Origin: CBDAKK01 sp965196605
Lineage (GTDB): Bacteria > Spirochaetota > Spirochaetia > WTKD01 > G963693115
Direction: 5' to 3'
Assembly: GCA_965196605.1 (NCBI GenBank)
Contig: CBDAKK010000004.1
Span: 62,001 to 126,000 of the forward strand
DNA length: 64,000 bases
Both the position numbers and the translations under genes were made by a program. Positions within the stretch are counted from its first letter, which is position 1. Each line of letters opens with the position of its first letter. Shown one piece after another: positions 44,955 through 54,748 of the stretch. A model generated the notes under the pieces. The model saw only the letters and a list, made by a program, of their open reading frames with translations. It was not told the DNA's origin and ran no database searches.

Positions 44955-47900
44955 CTATCGCAATTCGTCATGCCTTGATGGTGTCGTCACTTCCTTCCAA
45001 TGAGTCTTTATGTAGTCGTGAGACTTCACCAAATCTGACTGACTTAGTATCTTTTTTTGCTGAGCAGCTCCAATTGACATATTGTAATACATAACTCGTT
45101 CCCCATTCCTCTTTAACTGGCGAAAAAGAACTCTATCTCTAGTACTCTTAAGTTCTTTATAGTCATTGCTCCATATCTCAGAACCAACTTCATCAACACC
45201 CTTCACTCTATATATAAAATTTATCAACTTAGCCTTCTTGTAATTCCCTATGTCTTTCACATTATCATAGCCTACTGTTTGAATATTCTTCCATTTTATT
45301 TCAAATAATTTTGTAAATACTGGAGGTTCTGTCGATAGATTTCTGCTTGTAAAATTATACTCTCCAATATCAGATACAGTTACAACAAACGCAGTAGTAA
45401 AGTGCGTATTACGTGTGTATTGATATGGCCTCGCTCCATCTATATTCGAATCTATAGACGTACCTGCAATCAAGCTATAATCCACAGGAGCATCTGTAAT
45501 CGCAATTCTAACTTGAGGCACTCTTCCCATGTAATAATATACATGTCTTTTTTTACCGTCAATGACCCTTGAATGGGCTGTTATATCGCGCAATTCTTCC
45601 GATGTCATTGATCCAAAAAACACGCTTGGAATCCTTTTAATGCCAGAAGTATAGAAGCGCCCCTCTAATATATCCCACGAACCATCCAAATAAGGATAAA
45701 CTCTCGCGTTTACATCTCCATATTGCTTAAAACTTCGTTTAGACTTCGACACAGCTAGTGCATCTATATCAATTGTGTAATATTTTTTACTTGTCTGGTT
45801 GTAAAAAGCAGTTGTATAAATTTCGCTATCAGCAGTCTGCATAAACCCCTGTCGAAAGTACTTTACATAATCTTCATGACCTGCAGGTGGCACTAAGCGA
45901 ACATTAGTCGTATTGAATGAAATAAAAGGCGTTTCATCTGCTGTTGAATCCTCAAGTTCAATATATTTTCCTGTATATCCTGATATAGATTTTACTTTAG
46001 CGCCTGTAGCACTTGTATCATAGTCATCTTCAAGCGTTGCATATGCAGAATCTAGCCTTACTTTTACAACGCCTACTGGTTTTTGTATTATGACTTCTTT
46101 TTCCTTCAATTGCACTTTAAATTCTACTAATGATATATTTGGACGTTGCTTATCAAACCATACATCTACATAGTTACGTGGTGTTTCTTCTGTCTCTTGA
46201 TAATCTTCACTATCATCGTTCTCAGTGTCTCCTTGCCAATATGCAGTTCCAGCATTAAAATCATTACTCTGTGGATACAACTCAGTACGCTCATTTGTTA
46301 CCCCATCTGAGGTCACAGCATTGCGCAATATTCTATTGCTACCGCTTACTCTATACAACCCAAGTCTTGATGCCTCACAACGATATATACTTCCTGCTGG
46401 TACTGCAGGTGGACAGGTAAACCACACCTCATCGTCTCTCTTTTCTTTGTACACCAAGCGACCGTGCGCATCAACATTCACTCTGTTCTTAAACTGACCT
46501 CTGCTCGAAGGCGGATCATGCCGTAAAGTATTATCTAAGTTTTGCGTAATCGTTACAATTTCCCCCGCTATATTTATATATTTCATAACAGTTTTAGCAA
46601 GGGTAAGTATCGAACGCAATTTTGCACCCAATCGATATTCATATTGTTTAGGATGCACGTCGTGTCTACGCTTCTGATTGATATATACCTCTATATCTTC
46701 AACCTTCTGATTACTCGGCACAAAAAATCTTATTCCATTTGACTTTGCAAAACTTTTCAGTATTTTAGTTTCCTTCCTGTTAATGACCGTCACATCTACA
46801 CTTTGTATATTCTCATTATCCGTAACGCACAAGTAATTATACTCCTGTCCTCCTACTTTCTCGCGGTGCGAAAAACACGCGAGGCTTACATCCACGCTAT
46901 CATCTCGTCCGACATGCCTATGAAACCTCACTGATGTATCCTCATATGCTCCGCCTCCTAGACTCCCGGTACATGAGTACGAATTACTTTTCAAGTCGCA
47001 TATCTCCTCCCAGCTCTGCTGCCCTACTTCTCGCACTATGAAAAACGCCGCTTCATCACGTTCCAAAAATTCCCCATGCTTCCTTCCCACTTTCGTCTTT
47101 GCGCGTGTGTTTTTATCTTCTACCCCCGCTATGTCTACTTTTCTAGATCCCCCATAGTGAGTTTCACTGCTATCTCCTTTTTTCTCTTCCTTTTTACTTA
47201 GTTTCTTTCCTATATATGCCATACAGGGTACACCTGCTGTCGCTACATCTAAAGCTGCCCATCCTAAGTGAGTAGTAAATGTGCCTATCCTGTTCCACAG
47301 AGAATCTCCTTTATTCCCTATCCACGAACCTTCTACCGCAAAACGACATGCATCACTCAATGCACGCTTCCCTCTCGAATGCCCCGAACCACTAATTGGA
47401 ACATCTTTCAAACTCACATCCAAGCCGGCTAGCACTCTTGGCCTATAAAACCTCATGCTCGGCTTCTTCCTATCTCCTCGATATGGCGTGTAATGCGTTC
47501 CCATGTGAAATGACGAACTCAAATTCTCCGTATTCACTACATACCTTGTCAAGTCCAGCACCTTCACCGCATTTTTGTCTATGTCCGTCTGGCCGTACGA
47601 GTTCCAGTCGTTTGTCCCTAACGCTACCAACGCCTTCTTCGCTTCTATATCCACAAGCAATAAAAACACCGGCATTCCTGTAAGCGTATCTGTTTTTGCC
47701 ACAAGCGGTATTTCAATCTTATTTACTCGTTCATATGTAGGTCTATCACACGACTCATATTCCGGTACATCGCAATTATATGTAGTGCCTTTGCGTATAT
47801 AAAAACTCACCTCTGCATTCATACGTCCTTCAGAGTCTTTCTCTGACCCACGGCGCAACTGCACATACCCAAACGCGCCTTGCATTCGCCCGGAGGAATA

Positions 47901-49508
47901 AATCTTATCATCTATCCCTATCTCCCTATTCTCCGTTGAAAACTCTATCTTGTAATCAGTATTTGCTTTAATCTCATCTGTTGTAAAAAATGGCAACGCA
48001 AGCAACACGCTCCGTACCTTTCCCCTCTGCACATACGAAGTGTTCACACTCCATGCGCTTTTCTTCGCATCACCAGTAAGCAACACATTATCTGCTTGCC
48101 AAAACTTATTTGCATCCACATACTCTGCGCGCCGCTTCAACTCCCACTTACTTCCGTCTTTCTTTGCCGCTTCTTCGTACCCATCGCTCTTAAACTCGTA
48201 ATACGACGCAGGTTTGAATGCAAGTATATCATTATAAGCATAGTTTGAAGGTTTCTTTACGAATACATGTTGCTTTTTAAGAATAGGCACAGAAGAACCT
48301 TGTGCATTAGGAAAACTCTGGGTACATTTTCCTCCTACTAATTGATTATCTCGATTAAATACGCACAATCTATAGTAATACGGTTTTGTCTTCGCATTTT
48401 CAAAATCCTTGCGAATCTCCCAAAAACGCTGTGTTGAATTAAACGCTAAATCTTCTAGTTTTGTATCCGAATTTATAGTAATATTATATTCGTCCCGTGT
48501 TTCCAACTTTGCTGACTTAGCAATTTCACCAGGCTCTCTATATGCCAATGTTTCTACTAAAAATTGATATCCTAATAAATCGCGCAAAAATACATCCTTC
48601 TCTATATACACATGCTTCCCTGTTTTTTTATTCACAAAAAACGGCAATGCCTTCTTTTCATTGAAAACATAAGTAGGAAAATAATCATTTTGGTGTTGGA
48701 AAAAACCTACCGCATCTTTCACAAATTCTAGCTCAATAGGCTCAAACCCTTTCTTGTCCACTATGCTTTGCGCCTTAGAGCTATGATATACCACATACGG
48801 CGCTCCACCACGCATGTTTTTGTACGCTCTTGTGTAGACTGACCAATACCCCACATGTATCCCATCAGTGTTCTTTTTACTAAACTTCGCCAAAGATGGG
48901 TTATACCCATCTATCTTGTATATCCTTTTGCTATTCTTGCTCAGTTTTAGCTTCTTATGCTCAGCCTCGCTCAGCTTTACCACGTACCACATGTTCTCAT
49001 AGTCATTCCCTGCGCACTGTGCCTCGCTTACCCCAAGGTACATCCCTTCGCTATTCCACTTCTTATTCTTGCTCAATCCCGGCGGCGCTATCACGTCCGG
49101 ACAATACTTCTTGCCGCCGTGCAAAGAAAACACCTTCGCGTTGTAGTCTTGATACCACACTTGCTTCGTGTCATTCTCATCGCATTCTGTAAAATACGCG
49201 CCCTTTGCTGCGTTCTTCGGGTCATAGCTTAAGCATTTTTCTACCCCACCCTTGGGTTTCAACTTTACCCTAAACTTGCTCTCGTAATACACCGGCTGCG
49301 CGCTCGCATGCCCACTCGCCACCGCACGCCTACTGCGCCCGCTACGCAATTCGCCTCCGCCGAGGCTTGCACTCACCAGTCGCTTCTCGCCTGCTTCCAA
49401 TTTCGCGCCCTTACAGCCACTGAGCAACACCAGTGCGCAGAGCGCGCACACCACTAATCCACACTGAACAATCTTTTTCATGCTTCTCTTCATCTTTGTC
49501 ATCTTCAT
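44955..49508 (-). CDS. Giant lipoprotein 2, paralogue of giant lipoprotein 1
   Basis: This is a protein of about 1517 residues. I place the start at the ATG at 49508, with AGGCGG upstream; ATGs at 49526 and 49502 are alternatives. The signal and lipobox LLSGC, the segment AKLEAGEKRLVSASLGGGE, the basic site RSGRSRR and the first lectin-like domain (QVWYQDYNAKVFSLHGGKKYC) match gene 1 closely. A second basic site, HSRGKR, lies near 712 at the place of KSRQRR in gene 1. The C-terminal third shares the blocks CPPAVPAGSIYRC, TSDGVTNERTELYP and DYIKTHWKEV. The middle sections diverge. It arose by tandem duplication with its upstream region and terminator. No catalytic motif is recognised. Confidence 0.75.
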   Translation of the reverse strand: MKMTKMKRSMKKIVQCGLVVCALCALVLLSGCKGAKLEAGEKRLVSASLGGGELRSGRSRRAVASGHASAQPVYYESKFRVKLKPKGGVEKCLSYDPKNAAKGAYFTECDENDTKQVWYQDYNAKVFSLHGGKKYCPDVIAPPGLSKNKKWNSEGMYLGVSEAQCAGNDYENMWYVVKLSEAEHKKLKLSKNSKRIYKIDGYNPSLAKFSKKNTDGIHVGYWSVYTRAYKNMRGGAPYVVYHSSKAQSIVDKKGFEPIELEFVKDAVGFFQHQNDYFPTYVFNEKKALPFFVNKKTGKHVYIEKDVFLRDLLGYQFLVETLAYREPGEIAKSAKLETRDEYNITINSDTKLEDLAFNSTQRFWEIRKDFENAKTKPYYYRLCVFNRDNQLVGGKCTQSFPNAQGSSVPILKKQHVFVKKPSNYAYNDILAFKPASYYEFKSDGYEEAAKKDGSKWELKRRAEYVDANKFWQADNVLLTGDAKKSAWSVNTSYVQRGKVRSVLLALPFFTTDEIKANTDYKIEFSTENREIGIDDKIYSSGRMQGAFGYVQLRRGSEKDSEGRMNAEVSFYIRKGTTYNCDVPEYESCDRPTYERVNKIEIPLVAKTDTLTGMPVFLLLVDIEAKKALVALGTNDWNSYGQTDIDKNAVKVLDLTRYVVNTENLSSSFHMGTHYTPYRGDRKKPSMRFYRPRVLAGLDVSLKDVPISGSGHSRGKRALSDACRFAVEGSWIGNKGDSLWNRIGTFTTHLGWAALDVATAGVPCMAYIGKKLSKKEEKKGDSSETHYGGSRKVDIAGVEDKNTRAKTKVGRKHGEFLERDEAAFFIVREVGQQSWEEICDLKSNSYSCTGSLGGGAYEDTSVRFHRHVGRDDSVDVSLACFSHREKVGGQEYNYLCVTDNENIQSVDVTVINRKETKILKSFAKSNGIRFFVPSNQKVEDIEVYINQKRRHDVHPKQYEYRLGAKLRSILTLAKTVMKYINIAGEIVTITQNLDNTLRHDPPSSRGQFKNRVNVDAHGRLVYKEKRDDEVWFTCPPAVPAGSIYRCEASRLGLYRVSGSNRILRNAVTSDGVTNERTELYPQSNDFNAGTAYWQGDTENDDSEDYQETEETPRNYVDVWFDKQRPNISLVEFKVQLKEKEVIIQKPVGVVKVRLDSAYATLEDDYDTSATGAKVKSISGYTGKYIELEDSTADETPFISFNTTNVRLVPPAGHEDYVKYFRQGFMQTADSEIYTTAFYNQTSKKYYTIDIDALAVSKSKRSFKQYGDVNARVYPYLDGSWDILEGRFYTSGIKRIPSVFFGSMTSEELRDITAHSRVIDGKKRHVYYYMGRVPQVRIAITDAPVDYSLIAGTSIDSNIDGARPYQYTRNTHFTTAFVVTVSDIGEYNFTSRNLSTEPPVFTKLFEIKWKNIQTVGYDNVKDIGNYKKAKLINFIYRVKGVDEVGSEIWSNDYKELKSTRDRVLFRQLKRNGERVMYYNMSIGAAQQKKILSQSDLVKSHDYIKTHWKEVTTPSRHDELR

Positions 49509-49654
49509 AATCTTTTTCCGCCTCATAAAGTATTATTATTTTTTGTGCGCTTTCCTTAATGCCAATACAGACGCTAAAAAAATTCAACACATTGAACGAA
49601 ATAACACATAAAAACAGAGAAAATCAAGAATTATTTTTTAAAAAACCAAAAATT

Positions 49655-49724
49655 AACAAAAAGAAATAAACTAGCAATAATTCAAGAAAATACTTGATAA
49701 GAAATTGCAACATTAAAATAAACT
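49655..49724 (-). promoter_or_regulatory. Shared upstream region, second copy
   Basis: Counterpart of 44737-44805 ahead of giant lipoprotein 2. It also lies just upstream of the divergent MATE gene. Confidence 0.55.
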
Positions 49725-49744
49725 CGCCTTATGCATACTCAATG

Positions 49745-49753
49745 TGATATATT
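49745..49753 (+). promoter_or_regulatory. Extended -10 of the MATE gene, probably leaderless
   Basis: TGA-TATATT ends 6 nt before the ATG at 49760, and no Shine-Dalgarno is seen. Confidence 0.55.
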
Positions 49754-49759
49754 TATTTC

Positions 49760-51169
49760 ATGCTCTTACAAAAATTGCGTACCTACAGTTTTACCTTTTC
49801 AGAACTCAAGCACTTTTTGTATGTTGCACTACCCATGGTTGTTTCCACGGGTACAGACGCGGTAATGATGTTTGTAGACAAACTCTTTCTTTCACAATAT
49901 TCGCAGAATGCAGGAGAAGCATACTTAAACGCCGCGCTCATAGGCGGACTTACATCCTTTGTGATAATAGCCTTCTTTTTAGTAACAGCAGGTTACTCCA
50001 ACGCATTGGTAGCGCAGTACCATGGCGCAAAGCAAACTCATACATGCGCAAGAGTTATGTCGCAAGTGCTGTTCTTAAGCACCATGGCCTACCCTATTAT
50101 TCTGCTCTTAAGTGCATTCGTGCCAAGCTTTTTTAGCTTTTTTGATCACTCGCCACTACAAACAAAGCTTGAGTCGTCCTACACACGCATTTTACTTTGG
50201 GGGGCGTGGTTTACCATCATGCGTCATGGCATGGGCGGCTTTTTCACAGGCATACATAAAACCAATGTAGTGATGGTGGCAAATGTTGCGGGCATGCTGA
50301 TAAACATTCCACTCAATTATATTTTCATATTTGGCAAAATGGGGCTCCCCGCTATGGGTATTGCAGGTGCCGCACTAGCTACCATCATAGGCTGGGCAGT
50401 TTCCCTTATCATATTGCTTATTGCATATTATGGTAATAAAACACACAAAGCATTTACCACACGTATTAGGCCAAGATTTGACCATGTGCTTTTTAAAAAA
50501 CTTTGTCGCTTTGGCTTCCCTTCAGCAGTGCAAACTGTTTTCGCGGTGCTTGTGTTTGATTTCTTTATTTCGGTTATGAGCTCATACGGAGAAGCCGTGG
50601 GGTCAGCCGTTACCATAGCCATTAACTGGGACTCCATGTTTTTCATACCCATGCTTGGCGCAGGCTTTGCAACCACGGCCATAGTAGGCCAGCACATGGG
50701 CGCGCGTAATATATTTGAAACAAAGCGCGCGGTGTTTTTAGCCCTCACGGTTATGATGGGCTACGCTATTCTTGTGGCGTCCCTCATGCTCATTTTTACC
50801 GCGCCATTGGTTGAAATATTTTTAGGCAAAATGAAAAACGCAGACATAGTGCGCCCCATGGCACAAACCATGGTACGCCTTGCGTGCATATACTTGCTTG
50901 CAGACGCACTAAACATAGGCATATCGGGCGCACTGCGTGGTGCTGGAGATACGCGCGCCATCATGATCATAGATATATGCCTACAAGCACTCTTTGGCTT
51001 AAGCATTTACGCCTTTACCATGAGTAAGGTGCTCTCTCCGCTTGGTTCATGGTTTGTCTTCATCGGCTACGCCATATCCGTAGGGCTAGGCATGCTCCTA
51101 CGGTTTTTACACGGGCGTTGGCAGCACATCAGCGTAATAGAGGGTGGAGAAAAACCACTGTCTGCTTAA
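49760..51169 (+). CDS. MATE family efflux transporter
   Basis: This is a 469-residue protein with about 12 membrane segments in two similar halves (VALPMVVSTGTDAVMMFVDKLFLSQ and FGFPSAVQTVFAVLVFDFFISVMSSYG). The family exports drugs or metabolites by Na+ or H+ antiport. The specificity is unknown. It ends 4 nt inside the convergent pcnB-like gene. Confidence 0.92.
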   Translation: MLLQKLRTYSFTFSELKHFLYVALPMVVSTGTDAVMMFVDKLFLSQYSQNAGEAYLNAALIGGLTSFVIIAFFLVTAGYSNALVAQYHGAKQTHTCARVMSQVLFLSTMAYPIILLLSAFVPSFFSFFDHSPLQTKLESSYTRILLWGAWFTIMRHGMGGFFTGIHKTNVVMVANVAGMLINIPLNYIFIFGKMGLPAMGIAGAALATIIGWAVSLIILLIAYYGNKTHKAFTTRIRPRFDHVLFKKLCRFGFPSAVQTVFAVLVFDFFISVMSSYGEAVGSAVTIAINWDSMFFIPMLGAGFATTAIVGQHMGARNIFETKRAVFLALTVMMGYAILVASLMLIFTAPLVEIFLGKMKNADIVRPMAQTMVRLACIYLLADALNIGISGALRGAGDTRAIMIIDICLQALFGLSIYAFTMSKVLSPLGSWFVFIGYAISVGLGMLLRFLHGRWQHISVIEGGEKPLSA

Positions 51170-52317
51170 GTACTAGGCTTAATTCCCCGTTTTGCTTGTA
51201 ATTGAGACTTGTTTTTCGTTCTCGGACGCCGTGTCCTACGAGTGTTTCTCTTAGGTTTAAGCTCTTTTGGTTGTTTGACTTCCACTATGCTGTGTAACGC
51301 CTCATGAATATAAACATTTGGTGGAGTAATAGGTTCAAGCCAATCTTTTATTTGCACCATAAGGTTTTTGAGACTAGGGCGTCCGCCGTGTACGCAGTAC
51401 GTTGCAACAGCTTCCTCAACAAAGGCGCGTATAAAATACGTAAACGCCTTAGGACGAGTAATACCCTTTGTAAATAAAGCATCCACCTCAGTGCAATACT
51501 TATGCATAGCGTCCCAACGCCCCATAGCAAGCTTGCTCTTCATGTTCCTAAACCACGTATGTACATTAGGTAGCATGTACTGCAAGAGTTTGTATTTAAA
51601 ACATAACTGTAGTATTGGTGCTAGACTTCCACTTACCAAGAGTTTCATAATTTCTTCTGTCACGCGACTGCGAGAAACCGTTGCTATAAAATGGCCATTT
51701 TTACGTATTTCACGGCTCATTGAAAACGGAATTTTCAACTTACATTTTGCAGAAAATTTCAGCGCACGCAACATACGCACAGGGTCTTCTTGAAACTCTT
51801 TGCGTATTGGGACAAGTACTCCCTTCTTTATATCTTCAATCCCGTTTTTGTAATCTATAATTTCCTTCGTCATAGGAGAATAATACAAGGCGTTGCAAGT
51901 AAAATCGCGCCGCATAACATCTTGATCCATGGTGCCATACATCGCAGAACTCGTAGCATCCACATCATCCACGTTGCTTCGAAATGTAGAAACCTCAATG
52001 GCCTCATTGCCACGCGTGGTTACTAAAACAATGCGAAACTTTTTTCCCACAATGTGAGCGCGTCGAAACAAACGCCGTATTTTATTTGGATGAGCATCCG
52101 TTACAATATCAAAATCTTTTGGTGGAATGCCCTGCAGCAAATCTCGTATCGCGCCGCCTACTACATAAGCCTCATAGCCATGCTTGAGAAGATGTCCTAC
52201 AATATGACGTGCATGAGCATCTATATCTGAAAGTCGTATAGGATGCTCATCTTCCGTGTAAACTTTTGCTATCGAAAGCAATTTTCCTTTATGGTTATAC
52301 CCATAACGTTCTTTCAT
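51166..52317 (-). CDS. pcnB: Poly(A) polymerase / tRNA nucleotidyltransferase family (PcnB-like)
   Basis: This is a 383-residue protein. The class II nucleotidyltransferase head shows YVVGGAIRDLLQG and the metal site DFDIVTDA, then RRDFTCNALYYSP and EDPVRMLRALKFSAK. The C-terminal tail is very basic (about 355-383), as in PcnB-type poly(A) polymerases and unlike most CCA-adding enzymes, so poly(A) polymerase is favoured. A TATTAT lies 7 nt before the ATG, with no Shine-Dalgarno. Confidence 0.87.
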   Translation of the reverse strand: MKERYGYNHKGKLLSIAKVYTEDEHPIRLSDIDAHARHIVGHLLKHGYEAYVVGGAIRDLLQGIPPKDFDIVTDAHPNKIRRLFRRAHIVGKKFRIVLVTTRGNEAIEVSTFRSNVDDVDATSSAMYGTMDQDVMRRDFTCNALYYSPMTKEIIDYKNGIEDIKKGVLVPIRKEFQEDPVRMLRALKFSAKCKLKIPFSMSREIRKNGHFIATVSRSRVTEEIMKLLVSGSLAPILQLCFKYKLLQYMLPNVHTWFRNMKSKLAMGRWDAMHKYCTEVDALFTKGITRPKAFTYFIRAFVEEAVATYCVHGGRPSLKNLMVQIKDWLEPITPPNVYIHEALHSIVEVKQPKELKPKRNTRRTRRPRTKNKSQLQAKRGIKPST

Positions 52318-52362
52318 GTATTACATAATATATGATTAAGGCTTAAGAAGCGAAAATATACC

Positions 52363-53373
52363 CTAGTACTGAAATCGAAAACCAGTTCCAAGTCCAAATT
52401 CATGATTAATGGGCTCATAAGACACCTGAGTGTCAAAATAAAACAGCCAAAGCTTGAGAGCAAATCCCCCATAGAGACGAATGCCTCCGTTGACAACATT
52501 ACTATTGTAGTTAAGACCCTTCTCATCAAAAATTCCGGATGCTATTTTTCCAAATCTTCTCACAAACTTTTGCATGTCATATGTTTTGCCATTATGTTTT
52601 ACCTTTGGCTGAATTTTACTTGCGAATGACAAATTTCCAATAACAATAAAGGGTTCAAGTCCTACGTACGGCTCAAAAAAAGAAGCTAGAAGCTTACTTA
52701 CTTGCAAGGGAATACCAATAACGTGGTCTGAAAAATTAAGCTCCATTTTTGAGTCCTGTAGAGAAATAGTAATAGGACTATTTTTCAACATGGATTGAAA
52801 AGACATATGGTCCCAAAACCATTCTAGTTTACTAAGCGTGTAAGCATATTTAAATCCAATAGAAATGCCAGGTTTCTTATCTTTGTCCTCTAACAATGCG
52901 TAGCGGAAATCTCCCCCCACAGTGAGCCTAGAAAACGCAAGTCCAGTATTAATGGGGATTGGAATATACATGGCGTGAAACCCAATATCAAAGGGAATGC
53001 CACCACCACCAAAACGAAGTGTAGCAGCAGTTCCCAGACCAACTCCAGGAATGTTGTCAAACAAGTTATCAGGCGAAACTGCTGCAAGAGATCCTTCAGC
53101 ATCTGATAATAACTTTCCAAAGGTTTTCATATCAAACGTAGCTCCAACCTGCCCACCTAGTGAAAAATGCGGAAACTTTACAAGATTTGCCGTACTTGGG
53201 GTTGTTACAAGTAAATTTGCATGCCCACTAGCAGCAGTGAGTCGCTTATGAAACCTTTCTAAACTAGAAATAAACTTTTTTGTAGTAGTGCTCTTCAAAA
53301 ATTGAGAATATGCTACATTTGGAGCAAAAACCAATATAAATACTATAAAAATATAACTGATAATTTTCTTCAT
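52363..53373 (-). CDS. Predicted outer-membrane beta-barrel protein
   Basis: From the ATG at 53373 the product is 336 residues: a signal peptide (KKIISYIFIVFILVFAPNVAYS, cleavage near 22), then many amphipathic strands rich in Gly and aromatic residues (LGGQVGATFDMKTFG, FDIGFHAMYIPIP, VGGDFRYALLEDKDKKPGISIGFKYAYTL). It ends FGLGTGFRFQY, an aromatic C-terminus like that used for barrel assembly. No family name can be given with confidence. Likely a porin or surface antigen. Confidence 0.7.
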   Translation of the reverse strand: MKKIISYIFIVFILVFAPNVAYSQFLKSTTTKKFISSLERFHKRLTAASGHANLLVTTPSTANLVKFPHFSLGGQVGATFDMKTFGKLLSDAEGSLAAVSPDNLFDNIPGVGLGTAATLRFGGGGIPFDIGFHAMYIPIPINTGLAFSRLTVGGDFRYALLEDKDKKPGISIGFKYAYTLSKLEWFWDHMSFQSMLKNSPITISLQDSKMELNFSDHVIGIPLQVSKLLASFFEPYVGLEPFIVIGNLSFASKIQPKVKHNGKTYDMQKFVRRFGKIASGIFDEKGLNYNSNVVNGGIRLYGGFALKLWLFYFDTQVSYEPINHEFGLGTGFRFQY

Positions 53374-53589
53374 TACCATAGGACTATAGTAACTAGTACA
53401 AGCATTACAATACATCATAGTATCATTGTAATTAATTTGCAATTAAAATTCAATACTAAAGAAAGCAATGCGGTGGATTCAAATTGCTGCGTGCAACAGA
53501 GAGGGAGAAAGCAAGAGAAAGTAAAAAAAGGGACACCTTGTACGATTGATAAATAAAAGAAAAACTAAGAATCGAGGAGGAGTCCCAAT

Positions 53590-53664
53590 ATGGGTAGTAT
53601 ATCAAAATTAACAAGCGTATATACGCATCTGAGCGCCAAGGACGGTGCGGCTAGAAACAATTAA
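53590..53664 (+). pseudogene. Possible 5' stub of a gene cut by repeat DNA
   Basis: GAGGAGGAG is an excellent ribosome-binding site before ATG 53590, but the frame stops after 24 codons once it enters an A''-type repeat (from about 53650). The strong start signal with no coding body suggests that an insertion truncated a gene. The peptide begins MGSISKLTSVYTHL, which I do not recognise. Confidence 0.35.
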
Positions 53665-53704
53665 AATAAGTGTCGCGATGCGACACAGAGACGGAACTTA
53701 TAGC
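53650..53704 (-). repeat. Two-stem repeat element, variant A''
   Basis: Close copy of 31847-31901 on minus. The inner stem GTGTCGC/GCGACAC is kept. The remaining 53705-53951 holds GC-rich degenerate repeat sequence and no gene. Confidence 0.6.
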
Positions 53705-53951
53705 AACGTTTGTCAGTCTTATGAGATATGATATGGGTAACGCGCTATGCGCGATTATATGTACCTAATAATGTGTATGTACCTCTTGAGGTGCTGCGCA
53801 CACGGGTGGTGCAGGCTTACTTCAGATGCGAGGCTACGCCATAGGGACTAAGGCACGGGTATAGGGAAGCTACGCGGGTGGGGCTAACGCCGCAGAAAAC
53901 AAGACGTAGAATGCAAAGAACTTTCACCCAGTGCTCGGAGGTGTGGGGGGC

Positions 53952-54611
53952 TTAGAGGGTTTGGGTTATGCCGAGCGTGCCGGTGGGTGAAAATGGACCT
54001 GAGGGTTTGTAGGGTTCTAGGAGGGTGTCAAAGGTGCCTTCTATGGTGGATATTTTCCAGGTGCTTTCTTCTTTTGCAAAGTACATGCGCAGCACTGCAT
54101 GAGAGTTGAAGTCTTGTTCGCGTCCTAATATGCGTACGCGCACATGGCGTTCTTGTCCGTCTCCCATGCGCACCACGCCTATGCGTACTTCGTCTACGCG
54201 TTTTGCGTATTGGCGTGCCTTGGTTATTTGCCTGCTAATGAGTACCATGGAGTCGCTTACTACATGTTCTTTTAAGGTTTCTTGTATTTTTTTTTCTTGC
54301 ATGTCGCGCACAAAGCTACGAATGCGTTGGAGTACAAGGCGTGTTATCACGCTTTTTGCCTTGTCGCTTTCAAGTGCTCCTATAATTACGTCTTGTGGGT
54401 GGTAGTTGTGGTGGGGAATTCGCGCATTGTTTTGGAGCAACTGCGTCTTGGTGTCGCCTTGTGGTACTTCTTGCATGGCTTGTTGCGTGGAGGTAATGTT
54501 CACGTTGCCCCATGAAAACCTAGCAAGTTCTTGCTGGGCATATACCAAGGTGGCAAGGGCGACAAGCGTGCATATGAGTGGGGCAAGGCAGCGTGTGGTG
54601 AAAAGACGCAT
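53952..54611 (-). CDS. Exported protein of unknown function
   Basis: From the ATG at 54611 the product is 219 residues. The signal peptide RLFTTRCLAPLICTLVALAT ends near VYAQQ. The mature domain is helical and basic (SVITRLVLQRIRSFVRDMQEKKIQETL) followed by a beta segment (VRIGVVRMGDGQERHVRVRILG...WKISTIEGTF). I recognise no family. TATACT lies 6 nt before the ATG and no Shine-Dalgarno is seen, so probably leaderless. It is divergent from the next gene. Confidence 0.65.
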   Translation of the reverse strand: MRLFTTRCLAPLICTLVALATLVYAQQELARFSWGNVNITSTQQAMQEVPQGDTKTQLLQNNARIPHHNYHPQDVIIGALESDKAKSVITRLVLQRIRSFVRDMQEKKIQETLKEHVVSDSMVLISRQITKARQYAKRVDEVRIGVVRMGDGQERHVRVRILGREQDFNSHAVLRMYFAKEESTWKISTIEGTFDTLLEPYKPSGPFSPTGTLGITQTL

Positions 54612-54748
54612 GCTATTAGTATAGCTACTTAGTCGTAATGGTGGGTGTGCGTGTGGTGGCGGCGTAGGTTGCACTTTGTAATGAGCGGGAAAAGCTTGCG
54701 CAAAAATTGCATAGTATACTAATGTCATTAATTACTACTAGTTGGAGG

